From Turneriella parva DSM 21527 (GTDB lineage Bacteria; Spirochaetota; Leptospiria; Turneriellales; Turneriellaceae): 64,000 nt of DNA. The position numbers and the translations under genes are program-made. Below, piece by piece: positions 7,465 through 16,254 of the stretch. The notes beneath the pieces were generated by a model, which was not told where the DNA came from, made no database searches, and saw nothing but the letters and a program-made list of their open reading frames with translations. The stretch lies in contig NC_018020.1 in the NCBI RefSeq assembly GCF_000266885.1, positions 2,294,001 through 2,358,000 on the forward strand, in the 5' to 3' direction. Each line of letters starts with the position of its first letter. Within the stretch, counting starts at the first letter, position 1.

Positions 7465-9431
7465 CATTCATGACGCAATGCCTGAATCGGGTTCAGCAGC
7501 GCCGCCTTACGCGCAGGGTAAATGCCAAACACCAGACCCACGAAGACCGAAAAGACTACCGATAACAATACAGAAAATCCACTGATAGAAGTCGACCAGC
7601 CGGCGAGGGTAGACATGCCGACTGAAATCGCGACGCCTAACATGAGGCCCAGAATTCCTCCCGATACGCTCACCGCGAGCGTCTCGACCAAAAACTGAAA
7701 CAGAATATCTTTACTGCGCGCGCCGACGGCTTTTCTGAGGCCGATCTCTCGGGTGCGTTCGGTGACCGAGACGAGCATAATGTTCATGATGCCGATGCCA
7801 CCGACGAGCAGCGACACTGCCGCAATCGCAGCGAGCAGAGCCGACATCGTCTCTGAGGTCGCCGAAACAGCCGAGCGAATGTCTGCCAGGTTCATAATCT
7901 GGTAGCCGTCTTCTTGCAACGACACGGGAACACGGTGCCGCGTCGACATACCGCGCTGTACCGCGCTGCCGAGATCGTCGAGGTTGACTACACCGTCGCT
8001 TTCGATGTCGAGCGAATCGACGAACTGCTTGCCTAACAGCCGGTACATCGCGGTCTGCAGCGGTATCACAATGACGTCGTCCTGATCGCGGTAGCCGGTG
8101 CCGCCTTTTTCAGGCATGACCCCAATAATCTGAAAATTCACTTTGTTGATCTTGATAAACTGCCCCACGGGATTTTCAGAGCCAAAAAGCTCACGCACGA
8201 CAGTCAGGCCCGCGAGCGCAACGCGCGCGCGCTGCTGCGCCTCTTTTGCCGTGAACATGCGGCCGATAAAAGGGGTTGCACTGCGAATCGTGGCATAGTC
8301 GGTTGTTACCCCCTGTATCTGCGTGTTCCAGTTGCGGTTGGCATACGATACCTGCCCCCGGCCGGTGACGTTGCCCGCAACTGCCCGCACTCCCGGTATT
8401 CGCTCGCGCACCCAGGCGATGTCTTCAAAAGCGATGCGGGCGGGGCTGCCAGTCTCTTGAGCAACGCCGCCGACGCGCGCGACGTTGGGCCTCAGCACAA
8501 TGACGTTCGCGCCGAGACTCTTGAGCTGCGATTCGATGGATTCTTGCGCGCCCCGACCCAGCGCGAGCATGGCGATCACCGACGCGACGCCGATGGTAAT
8601 GCCGAGCATCGAGAGTGCGCTGCGCAGCTTGTTTGCGAGCACGGCGCGGTATCCCTCTTTGAAGAGTTCAAGCGCGTACCGGCCGCGTGAGGGTGATGCC
8701 TGTTCATCGCCCCTGTTAGCCCCCGAATTAATTCGGGGGCTAACAGGGACTGCACCTCGCCGCGCCTGCCGCTTATCCGAAATAATTTCTCCATCTTGCA
8801 TACGTATAATGCGGTGTGTGCGCTCGGCCACCTCTTCGTCGTGCGTGACCACGATCACGCCGAGCCCCTGCTGGTGCATCTGCGTTAAAAGCTCGAGAAT
8901 GTCGTGCTGCGAAGCGGTGTCGAGATTGCCGGTCGGCTCGTCGGCCAGAAGAATACGCGGAGCGTTCACGAGCGAACGGGCAATGGCGACACGCTGTTGC
9001 TGCCCGCCCGACATTTCTGAAGGTCTATGCTGCGCGCGGTCTGCGAGCCCCACGTCTTGCATGAGCCGTTCGGGGCTGTGCGCAAGACCCGTGCGGCCCG
9101 AATACAGCAGCGGCATGCCGACGTTGTCGATTGCCTTGAGGCGAGGCAGCAGGTGAAATTGCTGAAAGATAAACCCGAGCGTTTGCCGGCGCAAGATTGC
9201 AAGTTCGTCTTCGGCGAGGTGGGCGACTTCTTTGCCGAAGAGTCTATAGCTGCCGCTCGTGGGCACATCGAGCAGCCCCAGAATCTGCAATAGTGTTGAT
9301 TTGCCCGAACCCGAGCGCCCCATGATTGCGACGAACTCGTCGGGCGCAATTTCGAGCGAAACATTGCTGAGAGCGTGCACGGTGCCGCCACCGTGCGAAT
9401 AGCTCTTGCACAAATTGTGGATTTCGATCAT
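7464..9431 (-). CDS. macB: MacB-type ABC transporter, fused ATPase and permease
   Basis: This is a 655-residue mechanotransmission ABC protein that works with a periplasmic adaptor and TolC to export a substrate such as a peptide, lipid or drug. The N-terminal ATPase has the Walker A (GRSGSGKST), signature (MSGGQQQR) and Walker B (LLADEPTGNLD) motifs. A linker at about residues 210-255 leads to the first transmembrane helix (LSMLGITIGVASVIAMLALG), a large periplasmic domain and three C-terminal helices with the conserved EIGLRKAVGA coupling helix. Linker residues about 229-241 come from a perfect 38-bp palindrome. It is the last gene of a tolC-macA-macB operon, six bases after macA. The substrate is unknown. 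Confidence 0.92.
   Translation of the reverse strand: MIEIHNLCKSYSHGGGTVHALSNVSLEIAPDEFVAIMGRSGSGKSTLLQILGLLDVPTSGSYRLFGKEVAHLAEDELAILRRQTLGFIFQQFHLLPRLKAIDNVGMPLLYSGRTGLAHSPERLMQDVGLADRAQHRPSEMSGGQQQRVAIARSLVNAPRILLADEPTGNLDTASQHDILELLTQMHQQGLGVIVVTHDEEVAERTHRIIRMQDGEIISDKRQARRGAVPVSPRINSGANRGDEQASPSRGRYALELFKEGYRAVLANKLRSALSMLGITIGVASVIAMLALGRGAQESIESQLKSLGANVIVLRPNVARVGGVAQETGSPARIAFEDIAWVRERIPGVRAVAGNVTGRGQVSYANRNWNTQIQGVTTDYATIRSATPFIGRMFTAKEAQQRARVALAGLTVVRELFGSENPVGQFIKINKVNFQIIGVMPEKGGTGYRDQDDVIVIPLQTAMYRLLGKQFVDSLDIESDGVVNLDDLGSAVQRGMSTRHRVPVSLQEDGYQIMNLADIRSAVSATSETMSALLAAIAAVSLLVGGIGIMNIMLVSVTERTREIGLRKAVGARSKDILFQFLVETLAVSVSGGILGLMLGVAISVGMSTLAGWSTSISGFSVLLSVVFSVFVGLVFGIYPARKAALLNPIQALRHE
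8711..8748. repeat. perfect 38-bp palindrome inside macB
   Basis: Two 19-bp arms meet with no loop (left arm CCCTGTTAGCCCCCGAATT). It falls in the linker between the ATPase and permease domains, where extra residues (PRINSGAN) would be tolerated, and it keeps the frame. This suggests a mobile or expanding palindrome. Confidence 0.8.
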
Positions 9432-9437
9432 TACTGC

Positions 9438-10412
9438 TTAGTGCGCGCGGCTCTTGCCCGAACCACCGCCGCCCGATCTGCCGCCGCGCGCCGGCATAAA
9501 AGGATTCGACCCCTTGCCCGCGCCAGGCATCTGAATTTTTGCGATCAGCACTTTCGATTGTTCGTCGAGCCCTGATATGATTTCGGTATTGCTGCCGTCT
9601 GATTCGCCGATCTCGACAGCTGTTTCGGCAGCTTTGCCCTGCTTGTCGCGCACCAGAACAAAAGGTGATTCTTTCTTGAATTGTATCGCAGCGACAGGTA
9701 CCGTGAGCACGTCTTCGCGCTGCTTGAGCACGAAGGTCACATTGGCCGTCATGCCGCTGCGCATGTAGTCGGGTTGTTTCGTGGGCAATATCTCGACATC
9801 GTACGCTGTGACGTTATTTACCGTTTTCGCTTCGAACGCAATGTTGCTGACCTTTGCTGCGATCGTCTCTTGCGGGTAGGCGTCGAGTACAACTTCTACT
9901 GCGATTCCCGGCTTCACGCGCGCAATATCAGTTTCATCGACCTTCGCGACAACCTGAAGCCTGTCAGAAATCACGAGCAGCACATCGGCAGAGGCGACAG
10001 TCTGGCCCGGTTCGACGCTGCGCAAGATGATCGTGCCCGACACCGGCGCCACAATGGGCGTGGCCTTATAATATTCCTGAAAACGTTTGTATTCTTCATT
10101 GCTCACGGCGCGCGCAGAATCGAGCAGCGCCGCGCGTTCGGTTGAGCTCATCCACGCGATGATCTGCCCGCGCCGCACCTTCTGCCCCTCTCTCACACCC
10201 ACGCTGTCAATGCGGCCGGGTACGGGTGGTTTCATTTCGATGCGGCCCTCGGGTGTCACCGTGCCCGTGCTCGTGACAGTGAGCCGCAGGTCAGTGCGCT
10301 GCACCTGAACTTCTGTGTATTGTACTTCGCTCTTCTTTGTGCGGCCGAAAATGAAATATAACGTCGCGGCAATAGCGAACGCAGCAATACCGGCGACTAC
10401 AAACTTCTTCAT
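9438..10412 (-). CDS. macA: MacA-like periplasmic adaptor (membrane fusion protein)
   Basis: This adaptor of about 324 residues joins the MacB inner-membrane pump to TolC. It starts with an anchoring helix or signal (KKFVVAGIAAFAIAATLYFIF), followed by a lipoyl-like hairpin half (PGRIDSVGVREGQKVRRGQ) and a short coiled-coil hairpin. The second lipoyl half (APVSGTIILRSVEPGQTV), beta-barrel and membrane-proximal domains follow. The C-terminus is rich in Gly, Arg and Ser. I use the Met directly before the anchor, which has an AAGAGA ribosome site, instead of a start 55 codons upstream that would overlap tolC. The helical hairpin is shorter than in E. coli MacA. Confidence 0.88.
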   Translation of the reverse strand: MKKFVVAGIAAFAIAATLYFIFGRTKKSEVQYTEVQVQRTDLRLTVTSTGTVTPEGRIEMKPPVPGRIDSVGVREGQKVRRGQIIAWMSSTERAALLDSARAVSNEEYKRFQEYYKATPIVAPVSGTIILRSVEPGQTVASADVLLVISDRLQVVAKVDETDIARVKPGIAVEVVLDAYPQETIAAKVSNIAFEAKTVNNVTAYDVEILPTKQPDYMRSGMTANVTFVLKQREDVLTVPVAAIQFKKESPFVLVRDKQGKAAETAVEIGESDGSNTEIISGLDEQSKVLIAKIQMPGAGKGSNPFMPARGGRSGGGGSGKSRAH

Positions 10413-10455
10413 TCTCTTACGCGTTCTGCGTGCGCGACGCAGTGTAAATGTTTCG

Positions 10456-11709
10456 TCATGGAACCTCTCCGGTTTGCTGTTCCCACGCGGCCTGAGCAAT
10501 CTCAGTGTCGTACCGTGTCTGCAGAACGTCTTTCTGCCGGTTAATAAGCTCGTTTTCAATGATGTCCCACTGGTCAAATGACAAGAGGCCGTTGTTATAT
10601 TTCACCCGGGCGATCTGTGCGCGCACGGTGCTGGCTTCGAGCAGCGCCTGGCTCACCTTTGCGTTTTCAATTGCGGCTCGATAGGTCTGCAGCGCCTGTT
10701 GCAGGCGCGAGACACGCAGCGTCTCGACGCTCTCGCGGTTACGCCTGGCGGCTTCGAGCGCGCTGTTATTCGCCTTCATAGCATAGTAGTCTTTGCCACC
10801 GCTGAAGATCGGGTAAGATACGCCGACGGTGACCGACCAGCGGTCGCCTTGCGGAAAAAAAGTTGCCCCCTGCCTGAACATCGAACCCGAAGCATTCAGC
10901 GTCGGGAAAAAAGGCGAAATCGACTGGTCGGCAGTCGCTTCGGCGCTCAGCTCTTGAGCGACTGCCTGCCGATACTCAGGAGTTTTTTTTGCGAGCTCGC
11001 CGAGCTGAACCTCTTGCGGCGGCTCTTTCACTTCAGGGCTGCCACTGATTTCGAGTTCAGTGTCTTGTGCAAGGTTGAGCACGCGTTTGAGTTCGGTTGC
11101 CGACTGCGCGCGCTGCCGCAGCGATTGGTTGACGTCTCTATCCGCCTGAGCACGATACGAGGTTGCGAGCAGAACCGAACCCTTGTTCTCGCTGCCGCTG
11201 TTGAACCTCAGCTCAATCATGCGCAGGTTGTCGCGGCGCCGCCTTTGTGTTTCAAGCGCCAGCGTGTGCTGCCTGCTCGCGAGATTCTGCAATGCCCAGG
11301 CAGCCTTCAGCTCGTAGAGCGTGCGCGCAGCGGTCAGCGCGAATGTCGCCTCAGAGAGTTCTGCGTTGGCGCGTGCGCGTTTGATGCTGTAATAGTCGGC
11401 GAGCCCCGAGAAAATATTCTGGCTTACTCCCAGCGACGCCGAATAGAGTTCATAAGTCGAACTTTGCCCGGCCAGCTGTGCTGTCGTCGCCGAGTTGCCC
11501 TGCGTGTAGTTCATGCCCGCAGTCACCTGCGGGAAAAAATTGGCATACGCGGCGCGGTAATTGAGCCTCGCCGTCTCAATATTCTGCTTTGCCGCCACGA
11601 AGTCGCGGTTCTGCACCACAAGCCGCTGCACGCTTTCAGAAAATTCGAGTCTGACGCTATCAGCGCTCAAGCCCGCCACAAACAGAAGAAAAACAAGGGG
11701 GGATCTCAT
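10456..11709 (-). CDS. tolC: TolC-like outer-membrane efflux protein
   Basis: This 417-residue outer-membrane factor forms the exit duct of the MacAB pump. It has an N-terminal signal peptide (RSPLVFLLFVAGLSA) followed by two related OEP repeats of long amphipathic helices and short beta segments. The repeats are visible as the paired LGVSQNIFSGLADYYSIKRA and VGVSYPIFSGGKDYYAMKAN segments. The gene is first in the operon, 43 bp before macA. The length is close to the family norm. An AGAGG sequence lies 14 bases upstream of the ATG, rather far for a ribosome site. Confidence 0.88.
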   Translation of the reverse strand: MRSPLVFLLFVAGLSADSVRLEFSESVQRLVVQNRDFVAAKQNIETARLNYRAAYANFFPQVTAGMNYTQGNSATTAQLAGQSSTYELYSASLGVSQNIFSGLADYYSIKRARANAELSEATFALTAARTLYELKAAWALQNLASRQHTLALETQRRRRDNLRMIELRFNSGSENKGSVLLATSYRAQADRDVNQSLRQRAQSATELKRVLNLAQDTELEISGSPEVKEPPQEVQLGELAKKTPEYRQAVAQELSAEATADQSISPFFPTLNASGSMFRQGATFFPQGDRWSVTVGVSYPIFSGGKDYYAMKANNSALEAARRNRESVETLRVSRLQQALQTYRAAIENAKVSQALLEASTVRAQIARVKYNNGLLSFDQWDIIENELINRQKDVLQTRYDTEIAQAAWEQQTGEVP

Positions 11710-11871
11710 ACGTACTGTTGAATGACCTCTCGGGGCACGCTCTGGTTCCTCTTTCTTGATTATCGGCCCATGAACACGAAAGAATGACGGCCAGAAATTA
11801 ACCGCGACTCACTGGGTTGGCACGTTTGAGTTTCCATTGACACGCGTGGCATTCTTTCGCGGTAGGCATTT

Positions 11872-12495
11872 ATGCGTATTCTCGGTATCTTTCGCGCGAC
11901 GGCATTCACGCTGGCAATATTTTTCATCGCCGGGTGCAGCAACAATAACCTGCTCGATCAACTCCAGAATCCGGGTCAGATTTCTGGCGGCTTTGGGCCG
12001 CGCAATCTGCGTATCTTCGTCACCAATACGGTCAATAACGGAATCCTCGGAGGCGCCGCCGGTGCGGATACCATTTGTCTGGCAGATACGGCAAACCCGA
12101 TGGGTGCAGGCAACGGTAGCTGGAAAGCTTTGATTGCGGGTGGCGGTCGTCTGGCATGCTCTACGCCGTACTGCACCGGAGGGTCGGCCGAGAACATCGA
12201 TTGGGCCTTGAAGCCGAATACGAATTATGTTCGACCCAACGGCCTTGTGATAGGCAATACAAATCCCGCAGGCATTTTCGTGTTTCCTCTGTCTGGTATT
12301 ATCTCAGACCTCGCGACGACATTTGTATGGACTGGCCTTGCCGGTGATTGGATGACCGGCAGCACGTGCTCAGGGTGGACAGTTACCGCTAGCAGTGGCG
12401 ACAGGGGCCAGGTGGATAAGAATGATGCGCAAGCGATCAATTTTGCTCCCGATACTTGCGGTACTTCGCAGCGGCTTTACTGTGTAGAACAATAA
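11872..12495 (+). CDS. DUF1554-type lipoprotein
   Basis: This 207-residue protein starts with a lipoprotein signal peptide (TLAIFFIAGC, Cys about 22). The mature part has the pattern of the DUF1554 family, common in Leptospira surface lipoproteins: GGAAGADTICLADTANP, a WKALI strand, a FVWTGL core, and Cys-rich pairs ending in RLYCVEQ. DUF1554 resembles a C-type-lectin-like fold, so it may bind a ligand at the surface, though no function is proven. The gene is divergent from the tolC operon. A secreted protein gene follows after 23 bp and may be cotranscribed. Confidence 0.8.
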   Translation: MRILGIFRATAFTLAIFFIAGCSNNNLLDQLQNPGQISGGFGPRNLRIFVTNTVNNGILGGAAGADTICLADTANPMGAGNGSWKALIAGGGRLACSTPYCTGGSAENIDWALKPNTNYVRPNGLVIGNTNPAGIFVFPLSGIISDLATTFVWTGLAGDWMTGSTCSGWTVTASSGDRGQVDKNDAQAINFAPDTCGTSQRLYCVEQ

Positions 12496-12518
12496 ATCAC
12501 AAAAAAGGGAGAAAGAAA

Positions 12519-13040
12519 ATGGACAAAGCACGAAGAAGCCTTTGGTTGATCGGTGCGTTACTGATAGTGACTGCCGGCCTCGAAGCGCAAAAGCTCAAGG
12601 TGACGAAAAACAAGAAAGGCGGTTACTCGATCAAACATTCTGGTAAGATCACGCCAACAATGAGCGAAGAAAACCTGTACCTGCAGGGCGAGTCAGGTGG
12701 CACGCTGTCGATCTCGGTTTCGCCGATGTATTCACCGATCACAGCCTGCGAACAATTAACAGGCATCGAAGCCCTCTATGAGGGTAAGCGCACAAACGCG
12801 TACCCTGAAGAAGCGCGTCGACCGCCCGCCCGTGTACAGAAGGCTGTAGGTCTGAAAGACGGCTGCCGTGCGCGGTATGAAATCACCGACGATAGCGGTG
12901 CACGCATCGAAGAAATGGCAGTGTTTGTTGACCCGAAAAAAAAGAAGATCTTTCAGCTATCTGTCGGTTACGATGCCGGCCTTAACCAGCAGTCTATCGA
13001 TGAACTCATGCAGATCATGAGTACATTTACAGTAAAGTAA
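12519..13040 (+). CDS. secreted protein of unknown function
   Basis: This is a precursor of about 173 residues with a signal peptide (RRSLWLIGALLIVTAGLEA). The Met start has a GGGAGAAAG ribosome site; an earlier in-frame Met overlaps the previous gene and has no signal. The mature part is basic at its N-terminus (KLKVTKNKKGGY) and ends in a segment with alternating hydrophobic residues (IFQLSVGYDAG) and a short helix, reminiscent of small PsbP- or DUF1795-like folds, but the match is weak. Two cysteines (ACEQL and GCRAR) could form a disulphide. The family is not recognised. Confidence 0.7.
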   Translation: MDKARRSLWLIGALLIVTAGLEAQKLKVTKNKKGGYSIKHSGKITPTMSEENLYLQGESGGTLSISVSPMYSPITACEQLTGIEALYEGKRTNAYPEEARRPPARVQKAVGLKDGCRARYEITDDSGARIEEMAVFVDPKKKKIFQLSVGYDAGLNQQSIDELMQIMSTFTVK

Positions 13041-13132
13041 GCGAACATTGTTAACGACAAAATATCAGTTGGAATTCTATCGGCATGGAAGCATATGGTA
13101 TTTTGTCTTTCGAAAAAATATCAGGAGAAACC

Positions 13133-13354
13133 ATGAAAAAACTCATACTCATTTGCATGTTGCTCGTGCCAGCTGTAGGCACGACCATTTACGCCAACAA
13201 GTGCGTCAACTGCGCTTCGGGCTCAAGCTGCCAGCAGTGCAGACTAGGCGGCAAAGACACGTTTGATGCACGCAAGCGCTGCGAAAAAATGGGCTGCAAG
13301 ATTACAGGCACAGGTAGCTGCTCGACAGCTGCGAATGTTAAAGTCTGCGGCTGA
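13133..13354 (+). CDS. small secreted cysteine-rich protein
   Basis: This is a 73-residue precursor with a signal peptide (KKLILICMLLVPAVGTTIYA) and a CAGGAGAAACC ribosome site before the ATG. The mature part of about 52 residues carries eight cysteines, mostly in pairs such as CVNC and CQQC, with the others in RCEKMGC, GSC and VCG. Such spacing suggests four disulphides or a metal site. It follows the previous secreted protein gene by about 90 bp. I do not recognise a named family. Confidence 0.7.
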   Translation: MKKLILICMLLVPAVGTTIYANKCVNCASGSSCQQCRLGGKDTFDARKRCEKMGCKITGTGSCSTAANVKVCG

Positions 13355-13437
13355 AAATTTGTGATCACATGTCATCGTCGCAGGCCGGGGTTTCCCGCGC
13401 CTGCGGCGGTGAATCTAACCAGCTAAAAAAATCGCTT

Positions 13438-13770
13438 TCAACTGCCGCAGCGGTTATACCACGACTGCCAGTCGTAGGCGGCTGAATCGGGGGCCTGAGC
13501 CCTGCGCAGCAAATCTGCACAAAGCTGTTTACGGCTACGCGCGCTTTCGCTGCGTTTGAGTGCGTCGCGCACGATTTCGGGCGCCGCGGTCGCCGCTGTC
13601 AGCACGACGCTGCCCGTAGCCACATTGCCGGTGGGTATGCCATGCGAAACGCCATGGTTGCGCGAGCCCGCCTGGTTATTCTGGTAATAGGCGTCGTCTT
13701 GCAGGTTGTACGTGCCAATCGTACACGAAAAAGTGAGAAGCGCCAGCAGATATATTGCGGGGTATCGCAC
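13438..13770 (-). CDS. small lipoprotein of unknown function
   Basis: This is a 110-residue protein with an N-terminal spirochaete-type lipobox (LLALLTFSC, Cys about 16). The mature part begins with a polar stretch rich in Asn, Tyr and Gln, then an Ala/Thr/Val-rich helix-like segment (VATGSVVLTAATAAPE), then a charged C-terminus with two cysteines. It is convergent with the Cys-rich gene to its left and divergent from the outer-membrane gene to its right. The family is not recognised. Confidence 0.65.
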   Translation of the reverse strand: MRYPAIYLLALLTFSCTIGTYNLQDDAYYQNNQAGSRNHGVSHGIPTGNVATGSVVLTAATAAPEIVRDALKRSESARSRKQLCADLLRRAQAPDSAAYDWQSWYNRCGS

Positions 13771-13879
13771 GAGCGATTTGACACGTGTACCGGCGCTTTG
13801 TAAAGTTGTTTTTAGGCACAGGTAAACGCAGTATTACTTGACGCACCTCGCGGCCTACGGTGTTCGCTATTGTACCCCG

Positions 13880-15133
13880 ATGCGCGCCGCTCATTCTATT
13901 CAGATATTTGGGTTTCTCTTTTTGCTCGCGCTGCCGGCGCTCGGCGACATCTATGCAGAACGACTCAATGCCGCGCCGCTTACCGGTGGCGGCGAATTCG
14001 AGTTCTATTTTATATCCCCCGAGAAGAAAGTTGAGGCCGATGCGCACGTCAGGCGCATTGCAGAACTCGGTGCCGAACGCGACCGGCTAAGAGACGACAT
14101 CAAACGCGCCGAGACAGAGCTCGCGGCGCTCGATGCGCGTGCCCCGAAAAAGAAGCAGACCCGGCTTGAGTGGTCGCCTGTTGAGGGTGCCGCCGCGTAC
14201 AGTGTCAAGGTTTTCGACGCATCCAAAAAGCTTCTCGATACCCGCCAGATCGATGAAAATTATGTTCTGCTCGACCTCGACCCGGGCGAATATTTCTTTC
14301 AGGTCGCTGCGGTGACGAAATTCAAGACAGGCACTTATTCGCGCCTTTCACCTTTTCGCGCAACAAGACCCAAACCGTCTGAAGAGCACCTGGAAGCCGA
14401 AGAGAATCTGGCGCTGCTCAAAGAGAAGCTGGTGATCGCTGACAAGCTGCGTGCCGATCACCACGCAGCCCTGAAAGCCGATGCCGTATCGTCTGCCTCG
14501 GCCCAGTCTGCCGCTGCCGATCTCACCCCGCCCGCAGGTGCTGCCTTTTATGTCGCGGTCGAGAAAAAGGGCGGTGAGCAGCGTTATTCGCTTATTCATG
14601 CAATACCGGGCCGCAGCGCGTCGGTCGCCGAGGCAAGCAGGTCGGGCAACGCCGTATCTGCCGAGAGCTCATTCTGGTGGGGCGCCGATCTGGTCGCCGG
14701 CATTCAAGACACAAACCTCGATTTTTTTCGCGTTTCGCTCGGTGCGGCGGCTTTTGTTCGTTATGACAAGCCGTTCTTTCGTTATTTTTATCCGCAGCTG
14801 AAGTTGACGGCTGCCTATTCGCCGTCAAAAACCAATGTCTATGATGCGATGGTTTTCACCAATCTGTATCCTGGTGTGTATTATCCGATCACTCTCGGTA
14901 AAGGTTTCAGTGTCTTCGTCTCGCTTTCGACGGGGCCGAACGTCTTTTTTGTTTTGTCTTCAGCTGCTTCGGGTTCGGTTTTACAATGGGGAGTTATGCC
15001 TGCTACAGAGCTGCACTATGCGCTCAGCGATCGCACGTCACTCTACACAGGGGTGGGCATTAATTTCACTTTTGATCCGCAGGGCGTACTGAAATTTGTG
15101 CCGATATACTTCGGGCTGACGCGCCGTTTCTGA
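13880..15133 (+). CDS. predicted outer-membrane protein with fibronectin-like and barrel domains
   Basis: This is a 417-residue precursor. A signal peptide (FGFLFLLALPALG) is followed by a charged coiled-coil stretch (about residues 45-85) and a fibronectin-III-like domain (RLEWSPVEGAAAYSVKVFD to YFFQVAAV). A second coiled coil rich in Ala, Glu and Lys comes next, and then a C-terminal region of amphipathic strands ending in a terminal phenylalanine, typical of outer-membrane beta-barrels. The Met start begins the signal peptide; an upstream in-frame start adds a non-signal leader. Divergent transcription from the small lipoprotein gene suggests a shared promoter region. The function is unknown. 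Confidence 0.7.
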   Translation: MRAAHSIQIFGFLFLLALPALGDIYAERLNAAPLTGGGEFEFYFISPEKKVEADAHVRRIAELGAERDRLRDDIKRAETELAALDARAPKKKQTRLEWSPVEGAAAYSVKVFDASKKLLDTRQIDENYVLLDLDPGEYFFQVAAVTKFKTGTYSRLSPFRATRPKPSEEHLEAEENLALLKEKLVIADKLRADHHAALKADAVSSASAQSAAADLTPPAGAAFYVAVEKKGGEQRYSLIHAIPGRSASVAEASRSGNAVSAESSFWWGADLVAGIQDTNLDFFRVSLGAAAFVRYDKPFFRYFYPQLKLTAAYSPSKTNVYDAMVFTNLYPGVYYPITLGKGFSVFVSLSTGPNVFFVLSSAASGSVLQWGVMPATELHYALSDRTSLYTGVGINFTFDPQGVLKFVPIYFGLTRRF

Positions 15134-15216
15134 GGCGCATGGTTCTCTATTTCTGCACCCCTGCGCTGCGATAATTATTGCTTGTCGCGGCAGATTGCTT
15201 CACTGACGTTAAGCGC

Positions 15217-16209
15217 ATGTCAAGAGGGCGCCTCGTATTTTTACCTGCGCTGCTCGTGTGGCTGGCCCCGACGACAATATTTTCATGGGCAAGCCCGGTA
15301 CCTCAGGCGGCGCGCGAGACAACTTTTTATTCGGGCACTCTGCGCGCGCAGGCGCGCTACGATAACTGGCTGCCGCTTCTTGAAACAAATTACCGGTTTG
15401 AAAACGCGGCTCAGGGGCCGTCGCGCGTGGGCGGTGGTAATAATACCACACCCGGGGCGCAGAAGAATTATCAGCAGCAGCCCTGGCATGCGACGCTCGG
15501 TACCTATTTCAACCTGAATCCTCATCTGATGATCGGCGGTTTTTATCGCTATGCTCAGGGCGAAAGGCATCGAAACGATTGGGTTTCGGCAGGTTGGGTG
15601 AACGCCGCGGCATGGGATTGGTTTTGGCTCAACACCAACAGCCGCCCAGAACACGCCGCTATCGGTGACATCACCTGGCGGCAGAAACTCGAATTTTTGC
15701 CCGGTGAAAACTGGGTGTTTGAACTGAAGAACCGTATCCATTACACCTGGTACAGCGACTCGCGTTATGAAGAGCGCGACAACTGGGGCCGGCATTCGGC
15801 GAACGTTGCCGAAACCAAATATGTGCTAAGGCCCGGCCTGCAATATTTTTGGCTCAATGGGGATAAACCCTTCATGACATTCTTTTTGCAGTACGAAGCG
15901 CATTTTGCGCTCAACTTCGGCACGCGCTCGCTGGTTGAAAGCTGGGGCTATTTCGGCTTCTTCTACCATGTTAGCGAAGAGGTGGCGATTGGTTTGAATA
16001 TCGCGCGCGCGCAGTGGTGGTGGAGCGAATCGGATTCGCTGCGCAACGTTAGGCCCGCCGCGGGCAGCACGACGCCCGAAATGTGCAGCAACGACATTGG
16101 CCAGGCGGCCGACACGGTTTGCAATACGATGAAATACGTTGCGACACAGCGCGCACTGGTTGTTGGCCTGACGGCGATGATCAGGCTCGACTTCACACCC
16201 ATAGAGTGA
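15217..16209 (+). CDS. predicted outer-membrane beta-barrel protein
   Basis: This is a 330-residue precursor with a signal peptide (RLVFLPALLVWLAPTTIFSWA). The mature sequence is rich in aromatic residues and in alternating polar and hydrophobic strands (HLMIGGFYRYAQGE, NWVFELKNRIHYTWYS, FMTFFLQYEAHFALNF). This fits a 10- to 12-stranded barrel similar in style to DUF2490-type porins, but I cannot assign a family. It may form a unit with the outer-membrane protein gene 83 bp upstream. The OppF-like gene follows after 45 bp. Confidence 0.7.
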   Translation: MSRGRLVFLPALLVWLAPTTIFSWASPVPQAARETTFYSGTLRAQARYDNWLPLLETNYRFENAAQGPSRVGGGNNTTPGAQKNYQQQPWHATLGTYFNLNPHLMIGGFYRYAQGERHRNDWVSAGWVNAAAWDWFWLNTNSRPEHAAIGDITWRQKLEFLPGENWVFELKNRIHYTWYSDSRYEERDNWGRHSANVAETKYVLRPGLQYFWLNGDKPFMTFFLQYEAHFALNFGTRSLVESWGYFGFFYHVSEEVAIGLNIARAQWWWSESDSLRNVRPAAGSTTPEMCSNDIGQAADTVCNTMKYVATQRALVVGLTAMIRLDFTPIE

Positions 16210-16254
16210 TGGTGGCAGGCACGAAGCGGTATTCTAATTTGACCCGATAGCGTT

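Noticed and set aside
10699-11721. 340-codon plus-strand frame over tolC
   Set aside because: The composition is Arg/Leu-rich shadow sequence, while the minus strand encodes a clear TolC protein with signal peptide and OEP repeats.
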